Assembly: GCF_000429545.1 (NCBI RefSeq)
Contig: NZ_AUCB01000004.1
Coordinates: 1 to 64,000, forward strand
Reading direction: 5' to 3'
Length of the DNA: 64,000 bases
Origin: Arenibacter certesii DSM 19833
GTDB lineage: Bacteria; Bacteroidota; Bacteroidia; Flavobacteriales; Flavobacteriaceae
In this document: in pieces, positions 27,541 through 37,630 of the stretch
How the letters are laid out: each line of letters begins with the position of its first letter
How positions within the stretch are numbered: the stretch's first letter is position 1
The notes under the pieces: model-generated
Told to the model about the DNA's origin: nothing
The model's input: the letters and a program-made list of their open reading frames with translations, nothing else
The model's database searches: none
Made by a program: the position numbers and the translations under genes

Positions 27541-30516
27541 ATGCAGAATAAAGGACTTATAAAGCTTTTCGCTTTTTTGTTTGGGTTAGTGAGTATTTAC
27601 CAGCTATCCTACACTTTTATTACCAATAAAGTAGAAAAGGATGCCACTGTCTTTGCTACCAATCGTGTTTCGGAGTCCGAAGAGGACTATCTTGCCAAAA
27701 GAGAGGAGCTACAAGCACAGTATTTGGACTCTATAGGGGATAATTCCATTTTGGGATATACCAGCTACAACGATGCCAAGAAAAAAGAACTTAATAAAGG
27801 TCTGGATTTAAAGGGTGGAATTAATGTTACCCTTCAGATTTCCGTTAAGGATATATTGAAAGGCCTTGCCAACAATACCAAGAATCCTGTTTTTAACAAG
27901 GCTTTGGCGGATGCCGATCTTGCATCTAGAAATAGCGATGCTCCTTATGTAGAGCTGTTCTTTACTGCCTTTGACAAGATAAAAGGGGATACCAAATTGG
28001 CTTCTCCAGAAATCTTTGCCAATAAGAATTTAAGTGATGCCGTTAATTTTCAGATGACCGATGATCAGGTTAAACCAATCATCAGGACCAAAATTGACGA
28101 ATCTATTGTTTCTGCCTTTGAAGTATTGAGAGAGCGTATTGATGGCTTTGGAGTTACCCAACCCAATATCCAAAGAGAAGGAAATTCTGGCCGTATTTTG
28201 GTAGAACTTCCAGGAGCTAGAGATATCGCAAGATCTCAGGATCTTTTATCTAGTACCGCACAATTGGAATTCTGGGAAACCTATAAGCCAAGCAATCCTA
28301 GCCTTGGTAATTTCTTGCAGGCTGCCAACGAGCGTTTAAAAACCTTAGTACAAGTAGAAACTCCAGATGTAACGGCTAAGCCAGAATCTGAATTGGATTC
28401 TTTATTATCAGACATTACTCAGGATGCAGATGACTTCTCACCTGCAGCAAATCCACTTTTCAGCCTATTATTGCCAGCCAATCCTAATGGGAATGCTTTG
28501 GTAAGTGCAGCTATAAAAGATACTGCCACTATTGGGGAATACCTAAGAATGAAGGAAATCCGTAGATTGATTCCTACCGATATTCAGTTTGTAAAGTTCC
28601 TATGGGAGCGTCCTAGTGAAGGTGCTGAAGTAGTAGACCTTTACGCCTTAAAATCGAACAGGGAAAATACACCAAGAATCAGTGGAGACGTTGTTACCGA
28701 TGCTGCTGATGTTTTTGACCAGTTTAACCAGCCCGCGGTATCCATGTCCATGAATACTAGAGGAGCAAAAGAATGGGAGAAATTAACTGGTGATGCCTTT
28801 AATAACCAAACCGGTATTGCTATTGTTCTAGATAATAAAGTGTATACCGCACCTGGTGTTTCTTCTGGTCCAATTTCTGGAGGTCGTTCCGAAATTACCG
28901 GAAACTTTACCATAAATGAAACTAAGGATATCGCTAACGTATTAAGAGCCGGTAAATTACCAGCTTCTGCAGAGATCGTACAGTCAGAGATTGTAGGTCC
29001 TTCTTTAGGTCAAGAGGCAATTAACAGTGGTTTCTTCTCCTTTATGATTGCTATGGCAATTGTATTGTTATGGATGGTTTTCTACTACGGTAAAGCAGGT
29101 ATCTTTGCCGATATCGCTTTGTTGTTAAACATCCTATTGATCTTTGGGGTATTAGTGAGCTTAAATGCAGTGCTAACGCTTCCTGGAATTGCAGGTATCG
29201 TATTAACCATAGGTATGTCTGTGGATGCGAACGTGCTTATTTTCGAGAGAATTAAAGAAGAGTTGGCAAAAGGTAAAGGGCGTAGTTTGGCTATCGCAGA
29301 CGGATTTGGAAATGCACTTTCCTCTATTTTGGATGCCAACATTACAACAGGTCTTACAGCACTTATTTTATTCATATTCGGTTCTGGTCCTATTAAAGGA
29401 TTTGCTACTACCTTACTTATAGGTATTGTAACCTCTCTATTTACTGCCATCTTTATTACAAGATTGTTGGTAGATTGGTATTCTTCTGGAAAAGGAAGGG
29501 ATTTAGATTTCTCTACCTCTATTACCAAGAACCTATTTAGAAATATCAATATTGATTTCTTATCTAAAAGAAAGATATCTTATGTGTTCTCTGCAATAAT
29601 GATTACAGTAGCTTTAATCTCTTTATTTACGCAGGGATTACAGCAAGGGGTTGATTTTGTTGGAGGAAGATCTTATACAGTTCGATTTGAAAAGGCTGTT
29701 AATCCTTCAGAGATTGCTTCTGAGCTTAATGATGTATTTGGTAGTGGAACCAATGTGAAGACTTTTGGTGATGCTAATCAGATAAAGATCACCACTGCTT
29801 ATAAAGTAGAGGAAGAAGGATTGGAAGTAGATAGCGAAATCCAGAATAAATTATATACTTCCCTTCAGAAGTATTTACCAGACGGTACCGCTTTTGATAA
29901 CTTTGTTATCGGTAGTGGAGATAAGTCTATAGGAATCTTACAGTCTGTTAAAGTTGGACCTACCATTGCAGATGATATTAAGAAAAATGCCTTCTTGGCA
30001 ATCTTAGGATCGTTAGCAGTAGTTTTCCTTTATATCTTGTTTAGGTTCCGTAAGTGGCAGTTCTCATTAGGAGCGGTTGCAGCAGTTGCGCATGATGTGT
30101 TGGTAGTATTAGGTGTATTCTCCATCTTTGGAAAACTAATGCCATTTAACATGGAAATAGATCAAGCCTTTATTGCTGCTATCCTTACCGTAATTGGTTA
30201 CTCACTGAACGATACCGTGGTAGTGTTTGACCGTGTTAGGGAAATTGTAGCCGAAAGAGGATGGAAAGCTGGAGAGAATACCAACTTGGCGCTTAACAGT
30301 ACCTTGAGTAGAACATTGAATACCTCTTTAACCACCTTGGTGGTGTTATTGGCCATTTTTATCTTCGGAGGGGAATCGCTAAGAGGATTTATGTTCGCAA
30401 TGATCGTGGGTATTATAATAGGTACTTATTCTTCCTTGTTCATTGCAACTCCTGTAATGTACGATTTGTTGACTAAAAAAGACAAATCAGTTAAAGAAGA
30501 CAAAATAGCGAAGTAA
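27541..30516 (+). CDS. secDF: Protein translocase SecDF, fused
   Basis: 991 residues, SecD and SecF in one chain, the normal state in Bacteroidota. It uses the proton motive force to help pull preproteins across the inner membrane after SecA. SecD half: membrane helix at 5-22, the P1 head preceded by GLDLKGGINV (87-96), then five clustered helices including GIAGIVLTIGMSVDANVLIFERIKEEL with the D/E residues used for proton transfer. SecF half: a helix after KRKISYVFS, QGVDFVGGRSYTVRF, and a second five-helix bundle with AILTVIGYSLNDTVVVFDRVRE. All signature motifs of both halves are intact. Monocistronic: consensus promoter and bidirectional terminator. Confidence 0.97.
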   Translation: MQNKGLIKLFAFLFGLVSIYQLSYTFITNKVEKDATVFATNRVSESEEDYLAKREELQAQYLDSIGDNSILGYTSYNDAKKKELNKGLDLKGGINVTLQISVKDILKGLANNTKNPVFNKALADADLASRNSDAPYVELFFTAFDKIKGDTKLASPEIFANKNLSDAVNFQMTDDQVKPIIRTKIDESIVSAFEVLRERIDGFGVTQPNIQREGNSGRILVELPGARDIARSQDLLSSTAQLEFWETYKPSNPSLGNFLQAANERLKTLVQVETPDVTAKPESELDSLLSDITQDADDFSPAANPLFSLLLPANPNGNALVSAAIKDTATIGEYLRMKEIRRLIPTDIQFVKFLWERPSEGAEVVDLYALKSNRENTPRISGDVVTDAADVFDQFNQPAVSMSMNTRGAKEWEKLTGDAFNNQTGIAIVLDNKVYTAPGVSSGPISGGRSEITGNFTINETKDIANVLRAGKLPASAEIVQSEIVGPSLGQEAINSGFFSFMIAMAIVLLWMVFYYGKAGIFADIALLLNILLIFGVLVSLNAVLTLPGIAGIVLTIGMSVDANVLIFERIKEELAKGKGRSLAIADGFGNALSSILDANITTGLTALILFIFGSGPIKGFATTLLIGIVTSLFTAIFITRLLVDWYSSGKGRDLDFSTSITKNLFRNINIDFLSKRKISYVFSAIMITVALISLFTQGLQQGVDFVGGRSYTVRFEKAVNPSEIASELNDVFGSGTNVKTFGDANQIKITTAYKVEEEGLEVDSEIQNKLYTSLQKYLPDGTAFDNFVIGSGDKSIGILQSVKVGPTIADDIKKNAFLAILGSLAVVFLYILFRFRKWQFSLGAVAAVAHDVLVVLGVFSIFGKLMPFNMEIDQAFIAAILTVIGYSLNDTVVVFDRVREIVAERGWKAGENTNLALNSTLSRTLNTSLTTLVVLLAIFIFGGESLRGFMFAMIVGIIIGTYSSLFIATPVMYDLLTKKDKSVKEDKIAK

Positions 30517-30539
30517 AAGCTATATTAATTGAAATAGTA

Positions 30540-30562
30540 AAGGCCGCTAATTTAGCGGCCTT
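30540..30562. terminator. Bidirectional terminator between secDF and the ModF-like gene
   Basis: AAGGCCGC...GCGGCCTT form a perfect stem with the loop TAATTTA. A-tracts and T-tracts flank it on both sides, and the two genes are convergent. Confidence 0.88.
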
Positions 30563-30567
30563 TTGTA

Positions 30568-31824
30568 TTATAATATCTTTCCAACCGATCCGTTTGGACC
30601 CGGACTTAGTTCATAGCTATATTGTGGTTGTAAGCCAGGCTCTATTCTATGGGATACAAATACAACGGCCGTACTGGTCTCATTGGCAATCTTATTTACC
30701 AGTGAAATGAAGAGCGTAGCGCTCTCGTCATCCAATCCCGCAGTAGGTTCGTCCAAGATTAAAAGAGGTGGGTGTTTTATCATAGCTCTTGCGGTCATGA
30801 TCATCCTTTGCTGTCCTGTGGTAAGCTCAGCAAAATTGATATCCCTTAAATGCCACATGGCTAAAAGTAAAAGCCATTTTTTGGCCAAGGCCTTCTGGTT
30901 TTCGGTTGCCCGAAGGTAGAGTCCGATTGAGTCGTTAAGGCCCGAAATAACCATGTTAAAAGCGGTGTGCAGGCCAGAGAAGTTCTCCGTCATGGTTGGC
31001 GAATAATAGCCAATATTCTTTTTGATATCCCATACGCTCTCCCCACTTCCTTTGCGTTTCCCAAAAAGGTAGAGCTCTTGGTTGTACCCCTTGTGATTGT
31101 CTCCGGTGATCATGGAGAGAAGGGTTGACTTGCCGCTTCCATTGCGACCTTTTAATTGCCAAAATTCTCCTGCCTTAATCGTCCAATTAATATTATGCAA
31201 TACTTTCTTACCAGGGTATTCCACAGAAACCCCTTTGCATTGTATTAGTATTGGATCGTGAAAATCGGTGGGTGTATAGGGGAGTGGGATCTGTCCGTTA
31301 AATGGGGTGAAGTGATTGTATTCTTCTTCCGAATTTTCCTTAACCAGTTCCACTTCTTTAAGTTCCGATTTTTCAAGGATCAAGTGATTGGTGCAAAAGG
31401 GGAGTAGATCAGATTTTCTGCTTAGAAGTTGTATGATGGATGTACTGTTCCCCACCTTCTGAAGACTTTTTTTAAGGTCTTGTTGTGATTCTACGTCCAA
31501 ATTATCGAACGGATTATCTAAGATTAGGAAGTCGGGCTGCAACTGTAATAGATATCGTAATAACACTTTCTTCTGCTCCCCGCTAGACATGGTGCTTAAG
31601 CGTTGACTAGTGTTTTTAGTGATGATCTTTATATCGTGCCTTTCTTCTTCATTTACCAAGGCTTCTAAGGTGATTTTGGAGAATAAGGCGCCTTCTTTGT
31701 TAGAAAGTGAGCTTAATGCATCAGGGAATTTTCCCTTCATTAAATTTTTAATAAACTGTTCCTTTTTGGAATTATTGTCAGTGAATATGGCCCAATGGGT
31801 CTTAGGAGTCATCGCAAATTTCAT
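30568..31824 (-). CDS. Double ABC ATPase, ModF-like, first site degenerate
   Basis: 418 residues, two ATP-binding cassettes, no membrane segments. The second is complete: Walker A GRNGSGKST (226-234), Q-loop region IGYYSPTM, signature LTTGQQRMI, Walker B LLILDEPTAGLD, switch VFVSHR. The first is broken: its P-loop reads TDNNSKKE (about 15-22) instead of GxxGxGK(S/T), and its Walker B is ILDNPF with the catalytic Glu replaced by Asn, although the signature MSSGEQKKV is intact. This asymmetry matches ModF/PhrA-type proteins whose partner and substrate are not settled. Likely cytoplasmic. Convergent with secDF; 57 bp upstream lies the end of the DUF5916 gene. Confidence 0.82.
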   Translation of the reverse strand: MKFAMTPKTHWAIFTDNNSKKEQFIKNLMKGKFPDALSSLSNKEGALFSKITLEALVNEEERHDIKIITKNTSQRLSTMSSGEQKKVLLRYLLQLQPDFLILDNPFDNLDVESQQDLKKSLQKVGNSTSIIQLLSRKSDLLPFCTNHLILEKSELKEVELVKENSEEEYNHFTPFNGQIPLPYTPTDFHDPILIQCKGVSVEYPGKKVLHNINWTIKAGEFWQLKGRNGSGKSTLLSMITGDNHKGYNQELYLFGKRKGSGESVWDIKKNIGYYSPTMTENFSGLHTAFNMVISGLNDSIGLYLRATENQKALAKKWLLLLAMWHLRDINFAELTTGQQRMIMTARAMIKHPPLLILDEPTAGLDDESATLFISLVNKIANETSTAVVFVSHRIEPGLQPQYSYELSPGPNGSVGKIL

Positions 31825-31881
31825 TTTATATTTTATCGTACCTATAATTAAATAAATAAGCTTTGTAAATACTAATTAGTC

Positions 31882-34098
31882 TTAGTTGTTAAACCAATAA
31901 GTGAATTTTAATGTCAATGCCCAGTTTCTACCTTCAAATGGTTCAATTAAGTAATTGTTGCTGTATACTAAAAATAAGTCGGACGCGGGCTTGTAGCGCC
32001 ATTGAAATCGGGAGTTTAGATTAAAATTCTTTGATTGTTCATTGTATTGGAAAAGGGTAGCGAAAAATAATTTATTGGTAAAGGTAATATCCACTTCAGA
32101 ACCAATAAGCCAAAATGCTGTATTGTTCCATGGTGCCGGTAGGTGAATGTGGTTATAGCTTATATTGCTGCTTAAGCTTACAAAAGGTTGAAATCGGTAT
32201 CCTATTTCGCTAATAAGGCTTGTTCTGTTTCCCCCGGAGTAGTATCCTCCAAATCTTCCGCCCAGGGAATAGGTGAACATACTCTGCGGTTTAGAGATAA
32301 AATCGATCATGTAGGCATTCCAATGGTGCTTGGTGCCTATATCTAACGTGGCCTTATCTGCCCTGGTAGGGTCAAATGGCGCTAATAGTTCTACATACTC
32401 ATCGGATATCGAAAAATTTAGGCTAGATCGGTCACGAAAACTAAATAGATACTCAAATAGGTTGATGTTATCTGTACGGTCAAATTCTTCATTAAAGAAA
32501 TAGCTTGTACTTGCCTTGGGCCCGTGGCTTAAGATGTTGGTTTTTTTGGGGAAGAATAGGCGGCTAAGATGGGAGGAGATTTTTATATACCCATTCCTTG
32601 GAACAAAGCCCACTTCGGCAGTATAATCGTTTTCCACAGCTTCTTCTTGTATGCGCCAATTCCACTTACGGCTTTTATATTCTAAGTGTGCAGCTTGGGT
32701 AATCCCATTACCCACCTTGTTGGGGCTAAAAGATTTTAAAAGAAATGCTTTTCCTGTCCACTGATTATTTGGGGAGGCCAAATTGTATTCCAAGCCCACG
32801 TTTCTATTAAATTTAGGAAAAAGGGTTCTTAGGGAATCTGTATCATGTGGGTAATGTATTGATTGCTTGTTTACTACTATTAACCCAATGCTAGAGCGCG
32901 AAAATACTCGTCGTTGTAAGGAGAGTACCCCAAAATTTTGGCTAGGAAGCCCTGTTTCTTCCACGCTGGCAGTTTGCATATCCATTAACCCCATTCGCCA
33001 CTTATTATTAAGGTTGCCACTGACTCTTGCTCCTGCCTGTATGGGGACGCCCAAACCTATTCTTCTAGAGAAAAAAGGACGTATGGTAGCGTATCCGAAG
33101 TTGGCGAACAGGTCTCCGTTCTCTAAAAAGAATTGCCGTTTTTCAGGAAAAAAAAGTTCAAAGCGATCAAGATTCGTTACCTGTCTATCTACTTCTACCT
33201 GAGAGAAATCTGGGTTAACGGTGAGGTCCAAATTTAAGGAGGTGCTAAGGCTGAACTTAATATCGCCGCCAATCTTTTTATCGAATTCCGTGTCGTCGCT
33301 ACTTTCTAAATTTCTATTTACGCTCGCAGAACCATAGGGAATGATAGAAAAATTAGTACGGGGTGAAGGGGGTGGGGTGTCCCAGACCAGTGTTCCCGTA
33401 TAAGCTAGTGAAGCGGTGGGGAATTGTCGGGGAACGGGTGTCCAGCTCGACTTCTCGCCCGATTTTAGGTCTAAGCGACTGAAATTAATGCCCCATTCTT
33501 TAACCCCATCTTCATAGCGAATGGATTTAAATGGAACGGCCATTTCAAATACCCATTTTTCCGCATCACTCGTCACTGCCGAAACCCATTTGCTATCCCA
33601 ATTAAGATCCACGCTGCCACCATCGTACATAGTACCGTCCCATTGTGCGCCAGCAGCATTAGATCCAAAAGAGTACCCAGTGGTCTGATTGTTAAAAGGG
33701 TCTAGAAATAGTAGGAAATTATCATTTTTCCCAAAACTAAAATCCCGTCTTAAGGACTCTACATAGTAGGGCCCTTTGGTGGTGTTGTAAAACGTAGCCA
33801 ATAGGTACAGGTTGTGTTCGTCATAGGTCATGCGGATTTCCGAAGGTTCATTCGCTTTTCCTGTATCCATGGGCAGTACCATAAAAAAATCGGCGGCTAC
33901 ATCGGTATCTTGCCATGCTGCATCGTTACCAATGCCGTCTATGGTAATCGGGAGGGTAGTTTTCTTAATGTTTAAGCGATACGACCCATTTTTTTTCTGG
34001 GCAGTAAGTGAGCATGAAAGGAGGCAGATCATGCAAGTGAGACCTATGCTTTTAGGGGCTATTAAGAAGGTTAGTGCTTTTTTAATGTCTACATTCAT
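31882..34098 (-). CDS. DUF5916 outer-membrane protein with CBM9-like domain
   Basis: 738 residues from the ATG at 34098; two more codons upstream lead to a TTG that I do not use. A signal peptide (about 10-35, ending SLTAQ) is followed by a beta-sandwich (about 45-220) of the CBM9-like kind: TTLPITIDGIGNDAAWQDTD..., the usual motif 'I D G x x x E x x W' in modified form, and later DNFLLFLDPFNNQTTGYSFGSNAAGAQWDG. Residues about 255-738 are the DUF5916 barrel (DLTVNPDFSQVEVD, FFPEKRQFFLENGDLF, FSRRIGLG), ending in TLKFTYWFN with a terminal aromatic. The family is widespread in Bacteroidota outer membranes; substrates are unknown, and carbohydrate binding by the N domain is only inferred. Confidence 0.88.
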   Translation of the reverse strand: MNVDIKKALTFLIAPKSIGLTCMICLLSCSLTAQKKNGSYRLNIKKTTLPITIDGIGNDAAWQDTDVAADFFMVLPMDTGKANEPSEIRMTYDEHNLYLLATFYNTTKGPYYVESLRRDFSFGKNDNFLLFLDPFNNQTTGYSFGSNAAGAQWDGTMYDGGSVDLNWDSKWVSAVTSDAEKWVFEMAVPFKSIRYEDGVKEWGINFSRLDLKSGEKSSWTPVPRQFPTASLAYTGTLVWDTPPPSPRTNFSIIPYGSASVNRNLESSDDTEFDKKIGGDIKFSLSTSLNLDLTVNPDFSQVEVDRQVTNLDRFELFFPEKRQFFLENGDLFANFGYATIRPFFSRRIGLGVPIQAGARVSGNLNNKWRMGLMDMQTASVEETGLPSQNFGVLSLQRRVFSRSSIGLIVVNKQSIHYPHDTDSLRTLFPKFNRNVGLEYNLASPNNQWTGKAFLLKSFSPNKVGNGITQAAHLEYKSRKWNWRIQEEAVENDYTAEVGFVPRNGYIKISSHLSRLFFPKKTNILSHGPKASTSYFFNEEFDRTDNINLFEYLFSFRDRSSLNFSISDEYVELLAPFDPTRADKATLDIGTKHHWNAYMIDFISKPQSMFTYSLGGRFGGYYSGGNRTSLISEIGYRFQPFVSLSSNISYNHIHLPAPWNNTAFWLIGSEVDITFTNKLFFATLFQYNEQSKNFNLNSRFQWRYKPASDLFLVYSNNYLIEPFEGRNWALTLKFTYWFNN

Positions 34099-34177
34099 TA
34101 TCAAAGGAATTATAGCGGATTCCCATCAATAAATGTGGATCCCCCTTATTGTACAAAGCAAACCTTGTTCCTAAAGC

Positions 34178-34678
34178 CTATGGTGTTCTTTGGTAGGAGA
34201 TGGAATCTCCTACTTCTAATCCCCATTCATCCGATTTTCCCGCATTAATTTCCAACACTGATTTAGCGGGTACGTTGGAACTTAGGCCGGTTTCGTCAAA
34301 AGGCTTTGCATTTTTTTGAATACGCACAATCTTATTGTTTTCATCTATAAAAAGGATGTCTAATGCAATTTCGGTATTCTTCATATAGAAGGAACGCATT
34401 TCCAGATCCTCAAATAGGAACAGCATCGCCTGTTTTGGTTCCATGGAGCTCCTGTACATAAGCCCAGTAGCAGTTTCGTATTCCGTCTCGGCAATTTCTA
34501 TGTCAAGTTTTACCAATACCGAATCGGTAACCTGCTGAACTATTTCTAGGGTGCCCTCTTTTTTGAATTCGATGGCTGCGGTTTTAATAGTTGTCTTTTC
34601 TTTTTCGCTTTCTTTACACGAAACCACTAACGTTAAAATAGCAAGCAATACAACTATATAAGCTTTTGGCTGTTTCAT
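34178..34678 (-). CDS. DUF192 lipoprotein
   Basis: 166 residues. Signal peptide with lipobox LVVSC (C21), then an acidic-basic spacer and the DUF192 domain from about residue 50: LDIEIAETEYETATGLMYRSSMEPKQAMLFLFEDLEMRSFYMKNTEIALDILFIDENNKIV. The core motif TGLMYR...GMLFxF...FWMKNTxIPLDIxFID is unmistakable, with Trp replaced by Tyr at YMKNT and Ile-Ala in place of Ile-Pro. The fold is a small beta-barrel; role unknown. It is the last gene of the leftward folE-cysS-yidD-lgt run, 70 bp after lgt. Confidence 0.92.
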   Translation of the reverse strand: MKQPKAYIVVLLAILTLVVSCKESEKEKTTIKTAAIEFKKEGTLEIVQQVTDSVLVKLDIEIAETEYETATGLMYRSSMEPKQAMLFLFEDLEMRSFYMKNTEIALDILFIDENNKIVRIQKNAKPFDETGLSSNVPAKSVLEINAGKSDEWGLEVGDSISYQRTP

Positions 34679-34748
34679 CTATAAAATACTTAAAACTCCG
34701 TTTAGGATGAGCGTAATTTGTTAAAAGTAATATCTGTTGGGTTTCCTC

Positions 34749-35714
34749 TTATTTTACAATGGCTGATGTTGGTCTGAACATAAAATAAAAACCAATTAAT
34801 ATAAATGGAATACTCAACCATTGTCCAGTAGACAAGATCCCTAAGGATTCTTCAAATCCACCTTGACTCTTTTTTACGAATTCTACAAAGAACCTAACGG
34901 TCCAAAGCAAGACTAGGAAGAGGCCAAATAAAAATCCTGATTTATTTTTTTTCTCTGTTTTCCAATATAGGTGGTACAGGATAGCGAATACAATAATGTA
35001 ACAGATACCTTCGTATAATTGTGCTGGATGACGGTATGGGATAGCCTCTAGATATTCGGCAAACCTAGGGTCTTTTTCGATAAGGTTATAGGCGGCGTTC
35101 ACTGTTTTTTCCTTGGTAATGGCCAGGGCATTTGCAGGGTGAAGATCATCTGTGTCCCTAATAAAACGGGTAGCGAATATAAAGGATTTATCTACTATTT
35201 TACCGTTGATCTCGGAATTGAAGAAGTTGCCCAATCGTACGCAGAAAGCACCAATAGATACCGGAATTACAATTCGGTCCAAAATCCATAGCATTTTAAA
35301 TTCGGGGAATTTGCGCGTATAAAGATACATGCCTATGATAATACCTATGGCAGCACCGTGACTCGCCAAACCGGTAAATCCGGTAAACTCATAGCCATTG
35401 ATGATTCCAAATGGCGCACTCCCTTCAGATTCCCTGATAGGAAGTAATATTTCCAATAGGTGATTAGAATAATAGGGCCAATCGTAAAAAAAGACATGCC
35501 CCAAACGCGCGCCAAGCATAGTTGCGAGAACCGTATAAATAAATAGGGAGTCTAATTGCTCTATGGACTTGTTCTCCTTTACAAAGATTTTCTTCATGAT
35601 ATACCACCCTAATGCAAAGGCAATTATCCAAAGGAGATTATAATATTTTATTTGTAACACTCCTATTTTAAACAAAGTGTCGGCGGGGTTCCAGGTGAAT
35701 CCTAAAAAATACAT
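34749..35714 (-). CDS. lgt: Prolipoprotein diacylglyceryl transferase
   Basis: 321 residues from the ATG at 35714; the frame extends two codons to a TTG, which is not needed. Lgt attaches diacylglycerol from phosphatidylglycerol to the lipobox cysteine, the first step in lipoprotein maturation. Seven membrane helices are seen. Signature: ARLGHVFFYDWPYY (the H of the first conserved motif), GLASHGAAIGIIIG (conserved HG), RLGNFFNSEINGK (the Lgt signature R-x-G-N-x-x-N-x-E-x-x-G) and HPAQLYEG. All essential residues appear present. The window contains several lipoproteins that would be its clients. Between yidD and the DUF192 gene, same direction. Confidence 0.96.
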   Translation of the reverse strand: MYFLGFTWNPADTLFKIGVLQIKYYNLLWIIAFALGWYIMKKIFVKENKSIEQLDSLFIYTVLATMLGARLGHVFFYDWPYYSNHLLEILLPIRESEGSAPFGIINGYEFTGFTGLASHGAAIGIIIGMYLYTRKFPEFKMLWILDRIVIPVSIGAFCVRLGNFFNSEINGKIVDKSFIFATRFIRDTDDLHPANALAITKEKTVNAAYNLIEKDPRFAEYLEAIPYRHPAQLYEGICYIIVFAILYHLYWKTEKKNKSGFLFGLFLVLLWTVRFFVEFVKKSQGGFEESLGILSTGQWLSIPFILIGFYFMFRPTSAIVK

Positions 35715-35870
35715 TCGCAAAATTATTTAAGGGACTAAGATAAGTAAATAGTGGGAAGTAACTGCCTTGGATAATTAGTAATTAAACTTAGGGAGCGCAA
35801 AAAAATGAAAGTGATAGCCAAACCATCCCAGTTGGGTGACATCTGTTAGAAAGGCGATTTGGGAAAGTGC

Positions 35871-36101
35871 TTAAGGCACAGGATCATAACCGCTGCCTCC
35901 CCATGGGGTGCAGCTGAATATTCTTTTTACTGCTAGCCAGCCGCCCTTAAATAATCCGTGTTTTTTTAGGGCTTCCAAGGTGTATTGAGAGCAAGTAGGA
36001 GAGTAGCGACAAGTTGCTGGGGTCAGCGGTGAAATAAGAATCTGGTATGCTCGCACCAAAAACACAAAGGGAGCGATTAGTATTTTCTTTATCAGTTCCA
36101 T
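35871..36101 (-). CDS. yidD: Membrane protein insertion efficiency factor YidD
   Basis: 76 residues. Amphipathic N-terminal helix ([20 protein letters not shown]) followed by [26 protein letters not shown] and the terminal [11 protein letters not shown], the full YidD signature with its paired cysteines (CRYxPTCSxY). It assists membrane protein insertion by YidC at the inner membrane. Usually it sits next to rnpA-yidC; here it follows cysS by 32 bp, an arrangement also usual in flavobacteria. Confidence 0.95.
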   Translation of the reverse strand: MELIKKILIAPFVFLVRAYQILISPLTPATCRYSPTCSQYTLEALKKHGLFKGGWLAVKRIFSCTPWGGSGYDPVP

Positions 36102-36133
36102 TGTGTCTTTGGTGTACGTTTTTTATGTTTTGT

Positions 36134-37615
36134 TTAGGATAGCGTAAAGGTAGTGCCGTCTTTCCCATCTTTTAATTGAATGCCCATTTCTAATAATTGA
36201 TCTCGAATCTTATCTGAAGTGGCAAAATCTTTATTGGCACGCGCCTCATTCCTCATTTGTATTAAGAGTCCCACCACATTAGAAAGCGTATCTGAACTAG
36301 ATGCGGTATCGCTTTGATTCTCTATACCTAGGATATCAAATACAAAACTGTGCATCGCCTTCGCTAAGGTCTCTTTATCAGATTCCGTAATGGTTTCTTT
36401 GCCTTCTTTAATCAGGTTTATATGCTTAACGGCCTCAAATAGATTTGCGATAAGGATAGGTGTATTGAAATCATCGTTCATAGCATCATACCCCTTCTGT
36501 ACCCATGCACCTACATCAAAACTAGAAGTAGATCCCGTAGGGATTTGTGCTATACTATTGATGCTCTCCATTAATCTTTGGTATCCTCTTTCGGAAGCTA
36601 ATAGGGCTTCATCGCTAAGGTCCAAAATACTGGTGTAGTGAGCTTGCATCATAAAAAAGCGAACTACCGGAGGAGAATAAGGCTTGCTGAGGATATTATT
36701 TTCACCGGAGAATATTTCATTCGGTAGAATGTTATTACCGGTAGATTTAGCCATTTTCCTTCCGTTTAAGGTCAGCATATTGGCATGTAACCAATAATTT
36801 ACTGGAGACTGATTGTTCCATGCTTCCGCTTGGGCAATTTCACATTCGTGGTGTGGGAATTTTAAATCCATTCCCCCGCCGTGAATGTCAAAAGTTTCGC
36901 CTAGGTATTTGGTGCTCATGGCAGTACACTCTAGGTGCCAACCTGGGAAACCATCTCCCCAAGGGGATGGCCATCGCATAATATGTTGCGGTTCTGCCCT
37001 TTTCCATAAAGCAAAATCTTGAGGACTCTTTTTTTCATCCTGTCCACTAAGCTCTCTGGTATTGGCGATCATATCTTCCAGCTTTCTCCCGCTTAGCTTT
37101 CCGTAATCGTGGGTCTTGTTAAACTTAGTAACATCAAAATAAACAGATCCATTAACGACATAGGCAAGCCCTTTGTCCAAAATGGCTTTAACAATTTCTA
37201 TCTGCTCAACAATATGTCCGGTTGCTGTAGGCTCTATACTTGGAGGTAAGAAATTAAATTTGTTTAATATATTGTGGAAATCCAAGGTGTAGCGTTGTAC
37301 CACTTCCATGGGCTCCAATTGTTCCAATCGTGCTTTTTTGGCAATTTTATCCTCCCCATCTTCCGCGTCATCCTCTAGATGTCCGGCGTCGGTAATATTT
37401 CTCACATAGCGCACCTTATACCCAAGATGTTTAAAATACCTAAAAATCATGTCGAAGGACATAAAGGTACGGCAGTTGCCCAAGTGTACGTTGCTGTACA
37501 CAGTAGGGCCACAGACATACATACCGATATGACCTTCATTTAAAGGTTTGAAAACTTCTTTTTTTCCCGAAAGGGAATTGTATATTTTTAATTCTTGAGT
37601 TTGGTGCAACTGCAT
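36134..37615 (-). CDS. cysS: Cysteinyl-tRNA synthetase
   Basis: 493 residues, class I synthetase that charges tRNA-Cys. N-terminal catalytic core: zinc ligand C35 in [19 protein letters not shown], where HLGN is the HIGH-equivalent, then [10 protein letters not shown] and HHECEIAQ with the other zinc ligands. KMSKS is represented by KMAKSTGN, a change tolerated in this phylum. The C-terminal helical DALR-like domain is about 370-493. It starts 15 bp after folE stops (37631), so they are co-transcribed. Confidence 0.97.
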   Translation of the reverse strand: MQLHQTQELKIYNSLSGKKEVFKPLNEGHIGMYVCGPTVYSNVHLGNCRTFMSFDMIFRYFKHLGYKVRYVRNITDAGHLEDDAEDGEDKIAKKARLEQLEPMEVVQRYTLDFHNILNKFNFLPPSIEPTATGHIVEQIEIVKAILDKGLAYVVNGSVYFDVTKFNKTHDYGKLSGRKLEDMIANTRELSGQDEKKSPQDFALWKRAEPQHIMRWPSPWGDGFPGWHLECTAMSTKYLGETFDIHGGGMDLKFPHHECEIAQAEAWNNQSPVNYWLHANMLTLNGRKMAKSTGNNILPNEIFSGENNILSKPYSPPVVRFFMMQAHYTSILDLSDEALLASERGYQRLMESINSIAQIPTGSTSSFDVGAWVQKGYDAMNDDFNTPILIANLFEAVKHINLIKEGKETITESDKETLAKAMHSFVFDILGIENQSDTASSSDTLSNVVGLLIQMRNEARANKDFATSDKIRDQLLEMGIQLKDGKDGTTFTLS

Positions 37616-37630
37616 ATTTAAACGGGAGGT

